Source: Streptomyces albicerus
Lineage (GTDB): Bacteria; Actinomycetota; Actinomycetes; Streptomycetales; Streptomycetaceae
Direction of reading: 5' to 3'
NCBI RefSeq assembly: GCF_008905045.1
Contig: NZ_VWMY01000032.1
Coordinates: 62,001-126,000 of the forward strand
Length of the DNA stretch: 64,000 bases
In this document: positions 35,966 through 44,929 of the stretch, in pieces
How the letters are laid out: each line of letters starts with the position of its first letter
Numbering within the stretch: position 1 is the stretch's first letter
Position numbers and translations under genes: made by a program
The notes under the pieces: generated by a model
What the model saw: the letters and a program-made list of their open reading frames with translations, nothing else
Databases searched by the model: none
Told to the model about the DNA's origin: nothing

Positions 35966-36907
35966 ATGACCTCCACCGACCTGCCCGTCCGCACCGCTCC
36001 CACTCCCCAGACACTCCCGCCCATACGGGAGTTGAGAGTCCGTCGCGCTGCCCGGCGCGGACAGACGAACCTCACGCTCGGCAACAGCCGCCTCACCCGC
36101 GTGCTCGCGCTGGCCGCACTGACCGTCATGGCCGTGGTGTGGCTGCTGCCGATGGCGTGGGCTCTGCTGACCGCGTTCAAGTCGGAGGCGGACGCCAGCA
36201 GTCCCACGCACTGGTTCTGGCCCCAGGGCGGCTTCACCCTGGACGGCTTCCGCACCGTGTGGGAGCGCGGCGACCTGCCGCTGTGGATGCTCAACAGCCT
36301 GTTCATCTCGACGGCCGTCACCGTGATCACCGTCCTGGTCTCGGCCATGGCCGGATACGCTTTCTCCCGCACCCGGTTCGCCGGCCGCCGCTGGCTGTTC
36401 CTGCTCACCGTGGCCGCCGTACTGGTGCCGCCGCAGATCCTGATCGTGCCGTGGTTCCGGCAGATGCTCACCCTGAACCTGCTCGACACCTACGCGGCGG
36501 TGATCCTGCCGCAGACCGTGGCGCCCGTGATGGTGTTCATCCTGAAGAAGCACTTCGACTCGCTGCCCCACGAGTTGGAGGAGGCGGCCCGCATCGACGG
36601 CGCCGGACACTGGCGGATCTTCTGGTCGGTCCTGCTGCCTCTCTCCCGCCCCATGCTGGCGGCCGTGGCGATCTTCGTGTTCATCGGCGCATGGAACAAC
36701 TTCCTGTGGCCGTTCGTGTCGACGTCCGACCCGACGCTGATGACCCTGCCGGTCGGCATCACCTCGGTGAAGGACGCCTACGGCATCCAGTACGCCCAGA
36801 CGATGGCCTCCGCCGTACTGGCCGCCCTCCCGCTCGTCGTGGTCTTCATGTTCTTCCAGCGGCACATCGTGAAGTCCGTGGCGACGACCGGCCTGGGCGG
36901 CCAGTGA
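35966..36907 (+). CDS. Sugar ABC transporter permease, MalG/UgpE type
   Basis: 313 residues with a ~50-residue basic N-terminus, then six membrane helices and the coupling loop EEAARIDGAGHWRIFWSVLL near residue 205. VRRAARRGQ and other positive residues keep the N-terminus inside. Translation is likely coupled to the preceding permease, whose TGA overlaps the spacing to ATG 35966. Confidence 0.93.
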   Translation: MTSTDLPVRTAPTPQTLPPIRELRVRRAARRGQTNLTLGNSRLTRVLALAALTVMAVVWLLPMAWALLTAFKSEADASSPTHWFWPQGGFTLDGFRTVWERGDLPLWMLNSLFISTAVTVITVLVSAMAGYAFSRTRFAGRRWLFLLTVAAVLVPPQILIVPWFRQMLTLNLLDTYAAVILPQTVAPVMVFILKKHFDSLPHELEEAARIDGAGHWRIFWSVLLPLSRPMLAAVAIFVFIGAWNNFLWPFVSTSDPTLMTLPVGITSVKDAYGIQYAQTMASAVLAALPLVVVFMFFQRHIVKSVATTGLGGQ

Positions 36908-36935
36908 CGACGCCGACGACTTTCCGCCCGCCTCC

Positions 36936-36947
36936 TACAACGATGTA
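36936..36947. promoter_or_regulatory. LacI-type operator 3 (one mismatch)
   Basis: TACAACGATGTA, differing from the core TACATCGATGTA at one base, directly before the ribosome site AAAGGAG of the GH43 gene. It could allow independent control of the secreted enzyme. Confidence 0.65.
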
Positions 36948-36961
36948 AAGGAGACTCCCCC

Positions 36962-38428
36962 ATGCGCGCAGGACCGCGCACTTCACTGCCCGCCACCGTC
37001 CTCACCCTCCTCGCCCTGCTGCTCGGCCTCGGCGCCGTCCAGCCGGCCGCCGCCACGAGCCCCACCGCGGCCGAGCCCGCGGCGGCCCCCACCGCCGCGG
37101 GAACCTTCCGCAACCCGCTCAACACCGGCCCGGACCCGTTCGTGACGCACGTCAACGGGGCGTACTACCTGACGGCCACCCAGGGCGACAGCATCCGTAT
37201 GTGGCGCTCGACCTCGCTGGGCACGCTGCTGAGTGCCGACCCCGTCACCGTGTGGACGGACACCGACCCCTCCCGCAACCGCAACATCTGGGCACCGGAG
37301 TTCTACCGCTTCGGCGACCGCTGGTACCTCTACTACACCGCCGACGACGGCGTCGACGACCACCACCGGCTCTACGTCCTGGAGTCCGAGCGCGACGACC
37401 CGGCCGGCCGGTACCACTTCAAGGCGAAGCTCGCCCCGCCCAACCACGCCGACAAGTTCGCGATCGACCCCGGCATCCTCCAGCACAACGGACGCCTCTA
37501 CCTCGCCTATGCCGGCATCAACCAGTACCAGCACAACGGCATCAACATCGCCCCCATGTCCAACCCCTACACCGTCTCCGGCAACGCCGTCGCGATCGAC
37601 GCCGCTGGCGGCTGCCCCGAGGTCCGCGAAGGACCGGAGTTCCTGAGCCGCAACGGCCGTACGTGGATGACGTACTCGACGTGCGACACGGGCAAGCCCG
37701 ACTACCAGGTCTGGATGATGTCCCTGCGCGACGGCGCCGACCCGCTCGTGCCCGCCAACTGGACCCAGCACTCCGGGCCGGTGTTCTCCCGCGCCGACGA
37801 CCGCGGCGTCTACGGCCCCGGCCACCACGCCTTCTTCCGCTCGCCCGACGGCACCGAGGACTGGATCGTCTACCACGCCAAGACGACCTCGACGAACACC
37901 TACACCGACCGCACCACCCGCGCCCAGAAGATCACCTGGAACACCGACGGCAGCCCCAACCTCGGCCGGCCGCTCGCCCTGGGCGCCACACAGGACCTGC
38001 CCTCGGGCGACCCGGGCTCCGGCACGTACTGGATCAACGACGACGGCCGCTCCAGCGGTGACGGCACCCTCGCGTACACCGGCAGCTGGAACTCCGGCAC
38101 CGGCTGCGCCACCCAGTGCTTCTGGGGCGACGACCACTGGAGCGACCGGGCCGGCAACACCGCGACCTTCACCTTCACCGGCACCCGCATCGCCCTGCTG
38201 TCCGTCCGCGACACCGGCAACGGCATCGCGGCGCTGAGCATCGACGGCGGCGCCGAGCAGCGCGTCGACTTCTACGGCGCGATCCGCACCGGCGAGACCG
38301 TGCAGTACCTCAGCCCCAAGCTGCCCTACGGCCGCCACACCCTGCGCGTGCGGGTGACCGGCGAGCACTCCGCCCAGTCGCAGGGCGGGTTCGTGAGCGT
38401 GGACCGGGCGGAGGTATACACAAAGTGA
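36962..38428 (+). CDS. Secreted glycoside hydrolase family 43
   Basis: 488 residues with a signal peptide (~1-31, ending AAA). The five-bladed propeller carries the GH43 triad: base Asp in NTGPDPFVTHVNG, modulating Asp in AIDPGILQHNGRLYLAYAG, and acid Glu in REGPEFLSRNGRTWMTYS. After ~residue 345 a C-terminal beta domain (GSWNSGTGCATQCFWGDDHW, TFTFTGTRIALLSV, RVDFYGAIRTGE) resembles a carbohydrate-binding module. Likely releases arabinose, xylose or galactose units outside the cell for the ABC importer encoded just upstream. Confidence 0.9.
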   Translation: MRAGPRTSLPATVLTLLALLLGLGAVQPAAATSPTAAEPAAAPTAAGTFRNPLNTGPDPFVTHVNGAYYLTATQGDSIRMWRSTSLGTLLSADPVTVWTDTDPSRNRNIWAPEFYRFGDRWYLYYTADDGVDDHHRLYVLESERDDPAGRYHFKAKLAPPNHADKFAIDPGILQHNGRLYLAYAGINQYQHNGINIAPMSNPYTVSGNAVAIDAAGGCPEVREGPEFLSRNGRTWMTYSTCDTGKPDYQVWMMSLRDGADPLVPANWTQHSGPVFSRADDRGVYGPGHHAFFRSPDGTEDWIVYHAKTTSTNTYTDRTTRAQKITWNTDGSPNLGRPLALGATQDLPSGDPGSGTYWINDDGRSSGDGTLAYTGSWNSGTGCATQCFWGDDHWSDRAGNTATFTFTGTRIALLSVRDTGNGIAALSIDGGAEQRVDFYGAIRTGETVQYLSPKLPYGRHTLRVRVTGEHSAQSQGGFVSVDRAEVYTK

Positions 38429-38797
38429 CCCGCCCAGCCATCACAGCAGCAGAGCCACGGTCCTCTCCCGCGCTGCCCGCCTTGCCGCGACCTTACTGGC
38501 CCTGGCCGCGGTGGCCCTGGGCCTCAACTCCGCAGCGGCATCCGCGGCGGCCGCGGAGGGCGCCCGGCTCGTCCTCGACCGGGACTTCCCCGACCCGGAC
38601 GTCGTAAAGGCCGGCGACACCTACCACGCCTTCGCCACCAACGCGGACGGCAAGAACATCCAGCACGCCACATCGACGGACCTGGTGCGCTGGTCCGTGG
38701 CCGACGCCGACGCGTTGCCGGCCGTGGGGAGTTGGGCGATTCCGGAGCGTACCCTGGTGTGGGCTCCCGAGGTGTTCGACAACGGCGCCGGGTTCAC

Positions 38798-40283
38798 CTG
38801 ATTCTTGCGAGGATGCCCGGCTTTCACGCCGAGGAGGATTCGCATCTCGAACCGGTGACGCGGAGCGTCACCGCGTCCGATGGCCGGGCACGGAGTGCCC
38901 GCATTGCTGGCCGGCGGAGCCGGGGAATTCGCACACGGGTCCGGGATGGTCCCGAGGGTGGGTGAATGTGTGCGAAGTTCGCCCGGATGTGCGAGGTGCT
39001 GCCTAGGTTGGGGGTCGTGAAGCTGGTGGTGCAGGTGAAGCTGTTGCCGTCGCCGGAGCAGGCGGCGACCCTGCGCGCCTGCAACCAGGCCGCCGATCAC
39101 GTCTCACAGGTTGCGTTCGAGTCGGGTGTGAAGGACCGCAACGGCCTGCAGAAGCTGGTCTACGCGGACATCAAGGCCACGTTCGGGCTGTCGGCCCAGC
39201 CCGCGGTGCGAGTGGTGAAGAAAGTCGTGGACGCCTACGGCGCGCTCGCGGCGAACCTGCAAGCCGGGCGGCTGGGCGGTCCGGGGGCGAAGCGATACCG
39301 CAAGGCCATCGGCTCGCCGGTCACCTTCCGGCCCGAGGCCGCGCAGCCGTTCGACGACGTGTGCCTGTCCTGACAGATGGACGCACGCACGGTGTCGATC
39401 TGGACGGTGGACGGGCGACTGCGCGGCATCCGCTACACCGGCTCGCCGGACCAGCTCAAGACGCTAGCCCAGTTCCGCAAGGGCGAGTCCGACCTGGTCC
39501 AGCGGGGCGGGAAGTGGTTCCTCATCGCGACCTGCGACATCCCCGATCCCGAGGTGCACGAGCCGACCGACTGGATCGGTGTCGACCGTGGCATCGTCAA
39601 CCTCGCCACCACCAGCGACGGCGCCAACTACCAAGGCCGCCGCCTGAGCCGCTACCGGCGCTGGCAGGCCCGCAAACGCGCCGAACTCCAGACCAAGTGC
39701 ACCCGCTCGGCCACCCGCCGTCTGGCCCGCCGGGCGAAGAAGGAACAGCGCCATGCCACCCACGTGAACCACCGGATCAGCAAGGAGATCGTGTCCGTCG
39801 CGCAACGCACCGGTCGCGGGATCGCCGTCGAGCAGCTCGATGGGATCCGGGATCGGGTACGGCTTCGCCGCGACCAGCGGGGCACCTTGTCTTCCTGGCC
39901 GTTCCACCAGCTCGGACAGCACCTCGCCTACAAGGCCCGCCGGGCCGGGGTGCCATTCCTGGAAGTGGATCCGGCCTACACCTCGCAGCGCTGCCCGCGC
40001 TGCGGGCACACCGAGCGGGCCAACCGGCCCGCCCGGGACCGTTTCTCCTGTCGTCGGTGCGGCCTCGCTGGGCCTGCCGACCACGTCGCCGGGGTCAACG
40101 TGCGCCAGCGCGCACGCTCGGCGTGGGTGTTCGTCACCACACCCGTCCCCGCACCAGCCTGAACAGGCCGGAACGTGGGGAGATGCGACCCGTGACCGTC
40201 CCGTCGTAGGGGACAGTCGGGAGCGCGACAAGGTGTGAACGACCGAGTACACAAGCCCGGCGTTCACGGCCGAGAAGGTGACC
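38798..40283 (+). mobile_element. IS200/IS605-type (IS1341-like, tnpB-only) element
   Basis: About 1.49 kb inserted in the GH43 gene directly 3' of TTCAC (38793-38797), with no target duplication, as expected of this family. Both subterminal regions hold the same directly oriented hairpin block: GCCCGGCTTTCACGCCGAGG at 38815-38834 and GCCCGGCGTTCACGGCCGAG at 40255-40274. The only gene is tnpB, so transposition would need a TnpA from elsewhere. The right boundary is inferred from where the GH43 frame resumes and may be off by a few bases. Confidence 0.75.
39017..40162 (+). pseudogene. tnpB: tnpB, RNA-guided nuclease gene broken by one nonsense codon
   Basis: GTG 39017 begins VKLVVQVKLLPSPEQAATLR, the usual TnpB N-terminus. 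The frame stops at TGA 39371-39373 in CLS*QMDARTVSIW, where relatives have CLSWQ, and continues in the same frame to 40162. The RuvC motifs are seen as WIGVDRGIVNLATT (Asp), GIAVEQLDGI (Glu) and PADHVAGVNVRQ (Asp), and a zinc ribbon CPRCGHT...CRRCG is intact. So only one TGG-to-TGA change separates it from a full-length ~381-residue protein. ATG 39377 right after the stop could allow reinitiation of the C-terminal part. Confidence 0.85.
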
Positions 40284-40571
40284 ATGTTCTACGTCGCCCG
40301 GGACCGCGCGAGCGACAAACAGTGCATCGGAGTGGCCCAGTCCGCCTCTCCCGACGGGGCGTTCCGGCCCGTGGGCGACAGGCCGGTGGTGTGCCCGGCC
40401 GCCCAGGGCGGCGCGATCGACCCGTCCTCGTACACCGAGAACGGCTGCCGCTACCTGCTGTGGAAGAACGACGGCAACTACTGCGGCCAGGACACCTGGC
40501 TGCACCTGCAGGAGGTGACATCGAGGCGCCGACACTGGTGAAGCGCGCGGGTCACTACTGAGGACCGCCGC

Positions 40572-40662
40572 TGAAAATGAGAGTTGACAAGGCCTCTGAC
40601 CTGCCCACTATCACTTTCACGGTCGTCGAAGTAGCTTGAGTTCGTGGAGTTGAAAATGAGAG
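40572..40662. repeat. Direct repeats TGAAAATGAGAG, possible IS end
   Basis: TGAAAATGAGAG occurs at 40572-40583 and again at 40651-40662, starting 12 bases after the GH43 homology stops. Multiple short terminal repeats of this type mark the ends of IS21-like elements, but no IS21 gene remains here. Confidence 0.4.
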
Positions 40663-40744
40663 CGGGCCTGACCAGCTCTTATCGAGTGACAGCGGGCTCG
40701 GCGCGACGGTTGGCACCGTGATCGCCCCCTACTGTCAGAGCTGA

Positions 40745-41580
40745 CGGTGCATCACGTCGATACAGGTGGCCCGGGCCGCGGTCGATCGATCTCGCGGATA
40801 TGGAGTGCCACCAGGTTCATTCCACCGCCGGTGGCGATCGGCGGTTGCTGCCAGGCGAGACTCATCTGCGCACCGGCCTCGTTCTTCTGCCCGTTCACGC
40901 CGGCCTCCTGAACGATCTCCCGGAGCCAGCCGAGCTTCGCGGACTTCTCGGGGCCCACGTGCGCGGCCCTGCGCATCGCCATGAAGTTGCCTGCGCGCAC
41001 GCCTTCCCGGTATGCCTCCTCGTCCGATGCGCTCAGCTCCTCCCACTCGTCGGTCTGCTGGAGACTGGGGAGTCCGTCCGCATGTCCTCCGGGTTGCGCC
41101 GCAGGTAGACCGGGGCCACGGCCTTGCAGGAGGCAACCGATGCGGCCAACGCGTCCCGTTCGCCCAGGGAGTCCGCGACGTCGCCATCGAGCATCAGGAC
41201 CAGGTCGCGGAACTCCCCATTTCAGGTCTCCATCGGGGTTCCGGTCAGGAAAGGGCGCGCCCGCAGCGCTCTGCCCACAGGGCGACCGCCTGGGGCCGCT
41301 TGGCCTACGGGTTCTTCACGAAGTGCGCTTCGTCGATCACGAGCAGTCCGACCTCCCCGCCGCCCGGGGCGGGAAATCGGCGCAGCGCAACGGTGCAGTA
41401 CGCGTTCCAGAGCGTCTGGGTAACCGCGTTGCCGCTCCTGTTGACCGGGGTGGCACGGAGGCTGACCGTGCGGGGCTTCCCGAACGCGACCGTCATCCCA
41501 TGGCTGTCCAGCTTGGCAAAAAGGCCCAGCGGCAGGCCGTGCGGCCCGGCCGCGGTGCTCGAAGGGGTAGGCCGCCAGGA
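40745..41580 (-). pseudogene. SNF2/DEAH-type helicase remnant
   Basis: Minus-strand helicase motifs appear in several frames: GLLVIDEAHFVKNP followed by TAG, then AKRPQAVALWAERCGRA, after a shift FLTGTPMET followed by TGA, then NGEFRDLVLMLDGDVADSLG with AVAPVYLRRNPEDMR, and after another shift DEWEELSASDEEAYREGVRA with NFMAMRRAAHVGPEKSAKLG. These are the DEAH box, motif III and the following linker of SNF2-like ATPases. Two stops and at least two frameshifts; the N-terminal Walker A and C-terminal helicase motifs are missing. Confidence 0.8.
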
Positions 41581-41699
41581 CCGGCTCGATCAGCGCCCAG
41601 CGGACATCGGGCCTCTTGAGAGGAGACAGGCGCGAGCCGCATTCCGTCCCGGCCTCCACCCCACTCGGGCATCGAGGCTCGACCGGCCCGAGCGGTCAC

Positions 41700-42872
41700 T
41701 CACCTCGCGCCCTGCGGGGTGAGCCTGATGTGGCGGATGACCTTTCGGTGGTGTGTGTAGGCGATGTGCAGGGCGCCGTCCGGTGTCTGCGCTATCGAGG
41801 GATAGGACAGTTCGCGGTTGAGGCCGTCGCGGGAGTTGTTGGTGAGGCAGTGGCCGTCGCCGGTCGCGAGGTCGGCGCGCAGCGGCCAGGTCAGGCCGCC
41901 GTCGGACGAGAGGGCGAGGCTGAGCGGCGCGCGCGGGGCACCCCAGAACGCGGTCGAGGGGGTCTGCCGTACCGCCGTCGTCACCGAGCCGTCCGGGGCC
42001 TTGCTGTCGGCGAGTGAGCCCGTGTCGTCGATCTCGTCGTAGAGGGAGACTCGGCGGGCGGTCGCGTCGGCGGCGCTGCTGTGGTTGTAGACGAGGGCCA
42101 GGCGGCCGTCGGCCAACAGGACGTACTGGATCGAGGAGTTGTTGTTCGGCAGGTCCAGCGGCTGCGGCTCGCTCCAGGTGTCGCCGTCGTCCAGCGACAC
42201 GGACCGGTGCACGGCGTCGGCGCGCCGGCTGCGGTAGAGGGCGAGCAGGGAGCCGTCCGGCAGCCGGTGGACGTTCATGTGGACCAGGCCCGTGGAGCCG
42301 GGCACGGGCTGCTCGGACCAGGTGCCGCCGTCGTCGTCGCTGATCATGACGGCGCTGGTGTCGAGGTCGCCCGACCACTTCTCGCCGGGGGCGGTCCGGC
42401 AGCGGAAGATGGGCAGCAGCAGGCGGCCGGTGGGCAGGACGACGGGTGGCTGGCGCACGAAGACACCGCCGACGCCCGGGGTCGCGGGGAACAGGGTGCG
42501 GGTCGCCTCCCAGGTCGTGCCGTGGTCGTGGCTGACGCGCAGCCGTACCTCGGCGGTGTCCTGGTCTCCGCCTCGCTGAGCGGTGTGCAGCAGCCACAGG
42601 GCGCCCGAGGGCATGGGGAAGAGCACGGGGTTCTGCTCGGAGCGTGCCGGGTCGTCCGAGAGGCGGACGGGCTCCGTCCATGTCGTGGTGCCGGGCGCGA
42701 GCCTCGAGAACCACACGCTGATGTCCGCCATGCCCTCCTGCGTGCCGCCGAACCAGACGCAGCCGAGGTCCCCGCCGGGCAGCACGGTGAGGTTGGCGGC
42801 GTGGCTCTGCACGGTCGGTGCGGGCAGCGTGGTGTCGGTGCGGTCGAAGCCGTCGAGGAGTCGGTTGGTCAC
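41700..42872 (-). CDS. Sialidase-like BNR-repeat protein (exo-alpha-sialidase family)
   Basis: 390 residues, no signal peptide, so probably cytoplasmic. The sequence forms a six-bladed sialidase-fold propeller with Asp-box-like turns: RVSHDHGTTWEAT, SDDDGGTWSEQ, SLDDGDTWSEP, SSDGGLTWPLR. The family-specific opening AANLTVLPGGDLGCVWFGGT is found in putative neuraminidases clustered with acid-sugar genes. It ends four bases inside the aldolase gene start, so both are coupled. The true substrate may not be sialic acid; the intracellular location suggests an imported oligosaccharide. Confidence 0.82.
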   Translation of the reverse strand: MTNRLLDGFDRTDTTLPAPTVQSHAANLTVLPGGDLGCVWFGGTQEGMADISVWFSRLAPGTTTWTEPVRLSDDPARSEQNPVLFPMPSGALWLLHTAQRGGDQDTAEVRLRVSHDHGTTWEATRTLFPATPGVGGVFVRQPPVVLPTGRLLLPIFRCRTAPGEKWSGDLDTSAVMISDDDGGTWSEQPVPGSTGLVHMNVHRLPDGSLLALYRSRRADAVHRSVSLDDGDTWSEPQPLDLPNNNSSIQYVLLADGRLALVYNHSSAADATARRVSLYDEIDDTGSLADSKAPDGSVTTAVRQTPSTAFWGAPRAPLSLALSSDGGLTWPLRADLATGDGHCLTNNSRDGLNRELSYPSIAQTPDGALHIAYTHHRKVIRHIRLTPQGAR

Positions 42873-43648
42873 AGTGCCTCTCCAGGGGTCCGGGCAGCGG
42901 TCAGGTGCTGGCGGGCGGTCTGTTCCAGGTGCACCAGGTCGCAGGCGACGGTCGCGAACGTGAAGCCCTCGGCGAGGCGCTTGGCGGCGCTCGCCCCGTC
43001 CGGGTTGTGGATGCCCGCGGCGATTCCGGCGGCCGCCGCCGCCTCGCGTACGGTGCCGAGCGCGGCCTCGAAAGCATCGGCCAGGTTCGGGTCCGTGGAC
43101 GAGGCGCCGCCGAGGGCGATCCGCAGGTCGGAGGGGCCGACGTAGACGCCGTCGAGGCCCGGCGTCGCGCAGATCGCCTCGACGTCGGCGAGACCTTCGG
43201 CCGTCTCGATCATGGCGAGGACGACCGTGCTGTCGTGCGTGTCGGCCGGATCGGGGCCGATCCTCAGCGCCGAGCGCATCGGGCCGTAGGAGCGCCGGCC
43301 GAGGGGCGGGTAGCGGACCGCGGCCACGGCCTCGGCGGCCTGCGCGGCCGTGTCGACCAGCGGCACGATCACTCCGGTCGCGCCCGCGTCGAGGGCACGG
43401 CCGATCGGGGCGGGGTCATTGGCCTCCACCCGGACCAGGCCGACGGCCGTGGAGCCCCGACTGTCGATCGCGAGGAGGTTGTTGAGCATGCCGGAGTAGC
43501 CGAACAGGCCGTGCTGGGCGTCCAGGGCGACGTAGTCGTAACCGAGGCGGGCGATGCGTTCGGTGGCGACGGGCGCGTCCATCAGGCACCAGTAGCCGAG
43601 CAGTTGCTCGCGGGCGCGCAGGGCGGCGGTGAACTCTGCGGGGGTCAT
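42869..43648 (-). CDS. HpcH/HpaI family aldolase
   Basis: 259 residues of the class II pyruvate aldolase family (HpaI, GarL, RhmA). LGYDYVALDAQHGLFGY has the base His, VPLVDTAAQAAEAVAAVRYP a core strand, and IETAEGLADVEAICATPGLD the metal-binding Glu and Asp. It should split a 2-keto-3-deoxy acid into pyruvate and an aldehyde. Position between the sialidase-like gene and an aldo/keto reductase makes it the lower-pathway step of this catabolic block. Confidence 0.88.
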   Translation of the reverse strand: MTPAEFTAALRAREQLLGYWCLMDAPVATERIARLGYDYVALDAQHGLFGYSGMLNNLLAIDSRGSTAVGLVRVEANDPAPIGRALDAGATGVIVPLVDTAAQAAEAVAAVRYPPLGRRSYGPMRSALRIGPDPADTHDSTVVLAMIETAEGLADVEAICATPGLDGVYVGPSDLRIALGGASSTDPNLADAFEAALGTVREAAAAAGIAAGIHNPDGASAAKRLAEGFTFATVACDLVHLEQTARQHLTAARTPGEAL

Positions 43649-43694
43649 GGGCAGGTGTTCCTTCGCAGGGGGCGGGGCGTCGAAGTCACGTACG

Positions 43695-43738
43695 GGGCTC
43701 AGCGGTTGTAGGTCTCGTACGGGCTCAGCGGTTGTAGG
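43695..43738. repeat. 18-bp direct repeat at the 3' end of the aldo/keto reductase gene
   Basis: GGGCTCAGCGGTTGTAGG occurs at 43695-43712 and 43721-43738, a 26-base period. The copy at 43721 contains the final YNR-stop codons of the gene; the other is a duplicated tail just outside it. Confidence 0.6.
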
Positions 43739-44705
43739 CGGGCATGGGGCCGCGCAGGCCGGCGCCGACCTCGTCGCAGGCGGCGCTCACGTCCGGGGGC
43801 AGCGGTCCGGCCTGCGCGGCGGCGAGGTTGGCGCGCAGGTGCCCGGTCCGGGAACCGCCGAGCAGCAGGGCGTCGGTCGAGTCCCGGTCGAGGAGCCAGC
43901 GCAGGGCCAGTTCGGCGATCGGGACGCCGAAGCCCTCGGCGATACGGGTCAGTTCGGCGACCGCGGCGAACAGGCGCGGATCCCAGTAGCGCTGCCGGTA
44001 CATGTCCGCGAGCCGGGAGTCGGCGAACCGTCCGGCCTCGGGGGCCTTCTCGTAGCTGTGCCGTCCGGTGAGGAGGCCGCCGCCGAGCGGGTTGTAGACC
44101 ATGGTGCGCAGACCGGTGACGGCGGCGTACTCGACGTACTCCTCCTCGATCCGGCGGGCGAGCAGGTTGTGCAGTTGCTGGGCGACAACCGGGCGCGGGG
44201 CACCCACCTCGTCGGCGACGCGCACCAGTTCGGCGATCTGCCAGGCGGCGTAGTTGGACACGCCGAGCGCGAGGACCTTCCCCTCGGCGACGAACTCGGC
44301 GACGGTGGCGAGGGTCTCGGCGAGGGATGTGGCCCGGTCGGGCTGGTGCAGATAGAACAGGTCGACGCGGTCGGTGCCGAGTCGTTTGAGGCTGCCTTCC
44401 AAGGCGGCCCGCAGGCCGGGGGCGGACAGCGGGGCGTGCTCTGCCTGGTCGGGGTGCGGGATGCCGGCCTTGGTGGCGAGCACGATCCGGTCGCGGTAGG
44501 CGGGGAGCAGCTCGGCGAGGATGCGTTCGCTCTCGCCGCCGGCGTAGCCGTTCGCGGTGTCCACGCCGGTGATGCCGGCCTCCAGCGCCGTCGCGAGCAT
44601 GTCCGCGGCGCCGGGCCCGTCGACGGTGTCGCCGAACGTCATGGTGCCCAGGACGAGCCGGGACAGGGGCACGGGTACGTTCGGCAGTTCGATGCCGGTG
44701 GTCAC
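43725..44705 (-). CDS. Aldo/keto reductase
   Basis: 326 residues of the AKR TIM-barrel family. The catalytic tetrad is visible: Asp and Tyr in GVDTANGYAGGESERI, Lys in IVLATKAGIP, and His in VDLFYLHQPD. The NADP-binding end shows LRWLLDRDSTDALLLGGSRT. It would reduce an aldehyde or keto sugar, possibly the aldehyde released by the adjacent aldolase or a rare sugar from the importer. Confidence 0.9.
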   Translation of the reverse strand: MTTGIELPNVPVPLSRLVLGTMTFGDTVDGPGAADMLATALEAGITGVDTANGYAGGESERILAELLPAYRDRIVLATKAGIPHPDQAEHAPLSAPGLRAALEGSLKRLGTDRVDLFYLHQPDRATSLAETLATVAEFVAEGKVLALGVSNYAAWQIAELVRVADEVGAPRPVVAQQLHNLLARRIEEEYVEYAAVTGLRTMVYNPLGGGLLTGRHSYEKAPEAGRFADSRLADMYRQRYWDPRLFAAVAELTRIAEGFGVPIAELALRWLLDRDSTDALLLGGSRTGHLRANLAAAQAGPLPPDVSAACDEVGAGLRGPMPAYNR

Positions 44706-44843
44706 TTGCCGGTTCCTTCCGGTGGGGCGGTCAGGGGGGTGTGGGGAGTCCGGGGCGTGTGCGGGTCCGGTGCGGCGGTGGCCGAGGCCGGGGTCGAGGC
44801 CGCTAAGCGCTCCGCTGGTTATGCGGTTCGTTTACCGCGGGCC

Positions 44844-44922
44844 GGTGGGGGCTGGTCGCGCCCACGCGGCGGTAGCCGCAAATCGATACAGCCCCGCGCC
44901 CCTTACGGGGCACGGTTCCGCA
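44844..44922. repeat. Streptomyces intergenic REP-like element
   Basis: The stretch from GGTGGGGGCTGGTCGCGCCC through GCAAATCGATACAGCCCCGC to CCCCTTACGGGGC resembles a palindromic intergenic element I remember as abundant in Streptomyces genomes. It folds into a long hairpin (GGGGCTG...CAGCCCC) and sits between the convergent-spaced AKR and ABC genes. Confidence 0.55.
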
Positions 44923-44929
44923 GCCGACT

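Larger units (their letters stand above)
38450..40560 (+). pseudogene. Second GH43 gene, 5' part, interrupted by IS200/IS605-type insertion
   Basis: The 5' part encodes a signal-like stretch (LAALALAAVALGLNSAAASA-type; the start codon is not in frame and may be lost) and VLDRDFPDPDVVKAGDTYHA (base Asp), up to LVWAPEVFDNGAGFT, where TGA of the inserted element follows. After the insertion, MFYVARDRASDKQCIGVAQS continues the same domain with the second Asp in GAIDPSSYTENGCRYLLWKN; a frameshift near 40515 then leads to IEAPTLVKRAGHY (acid Glu) and the gene stops at about 40560 against foreign DNA. All three catalytic residues are encoded but in broken frames. Confidence 0.8.
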
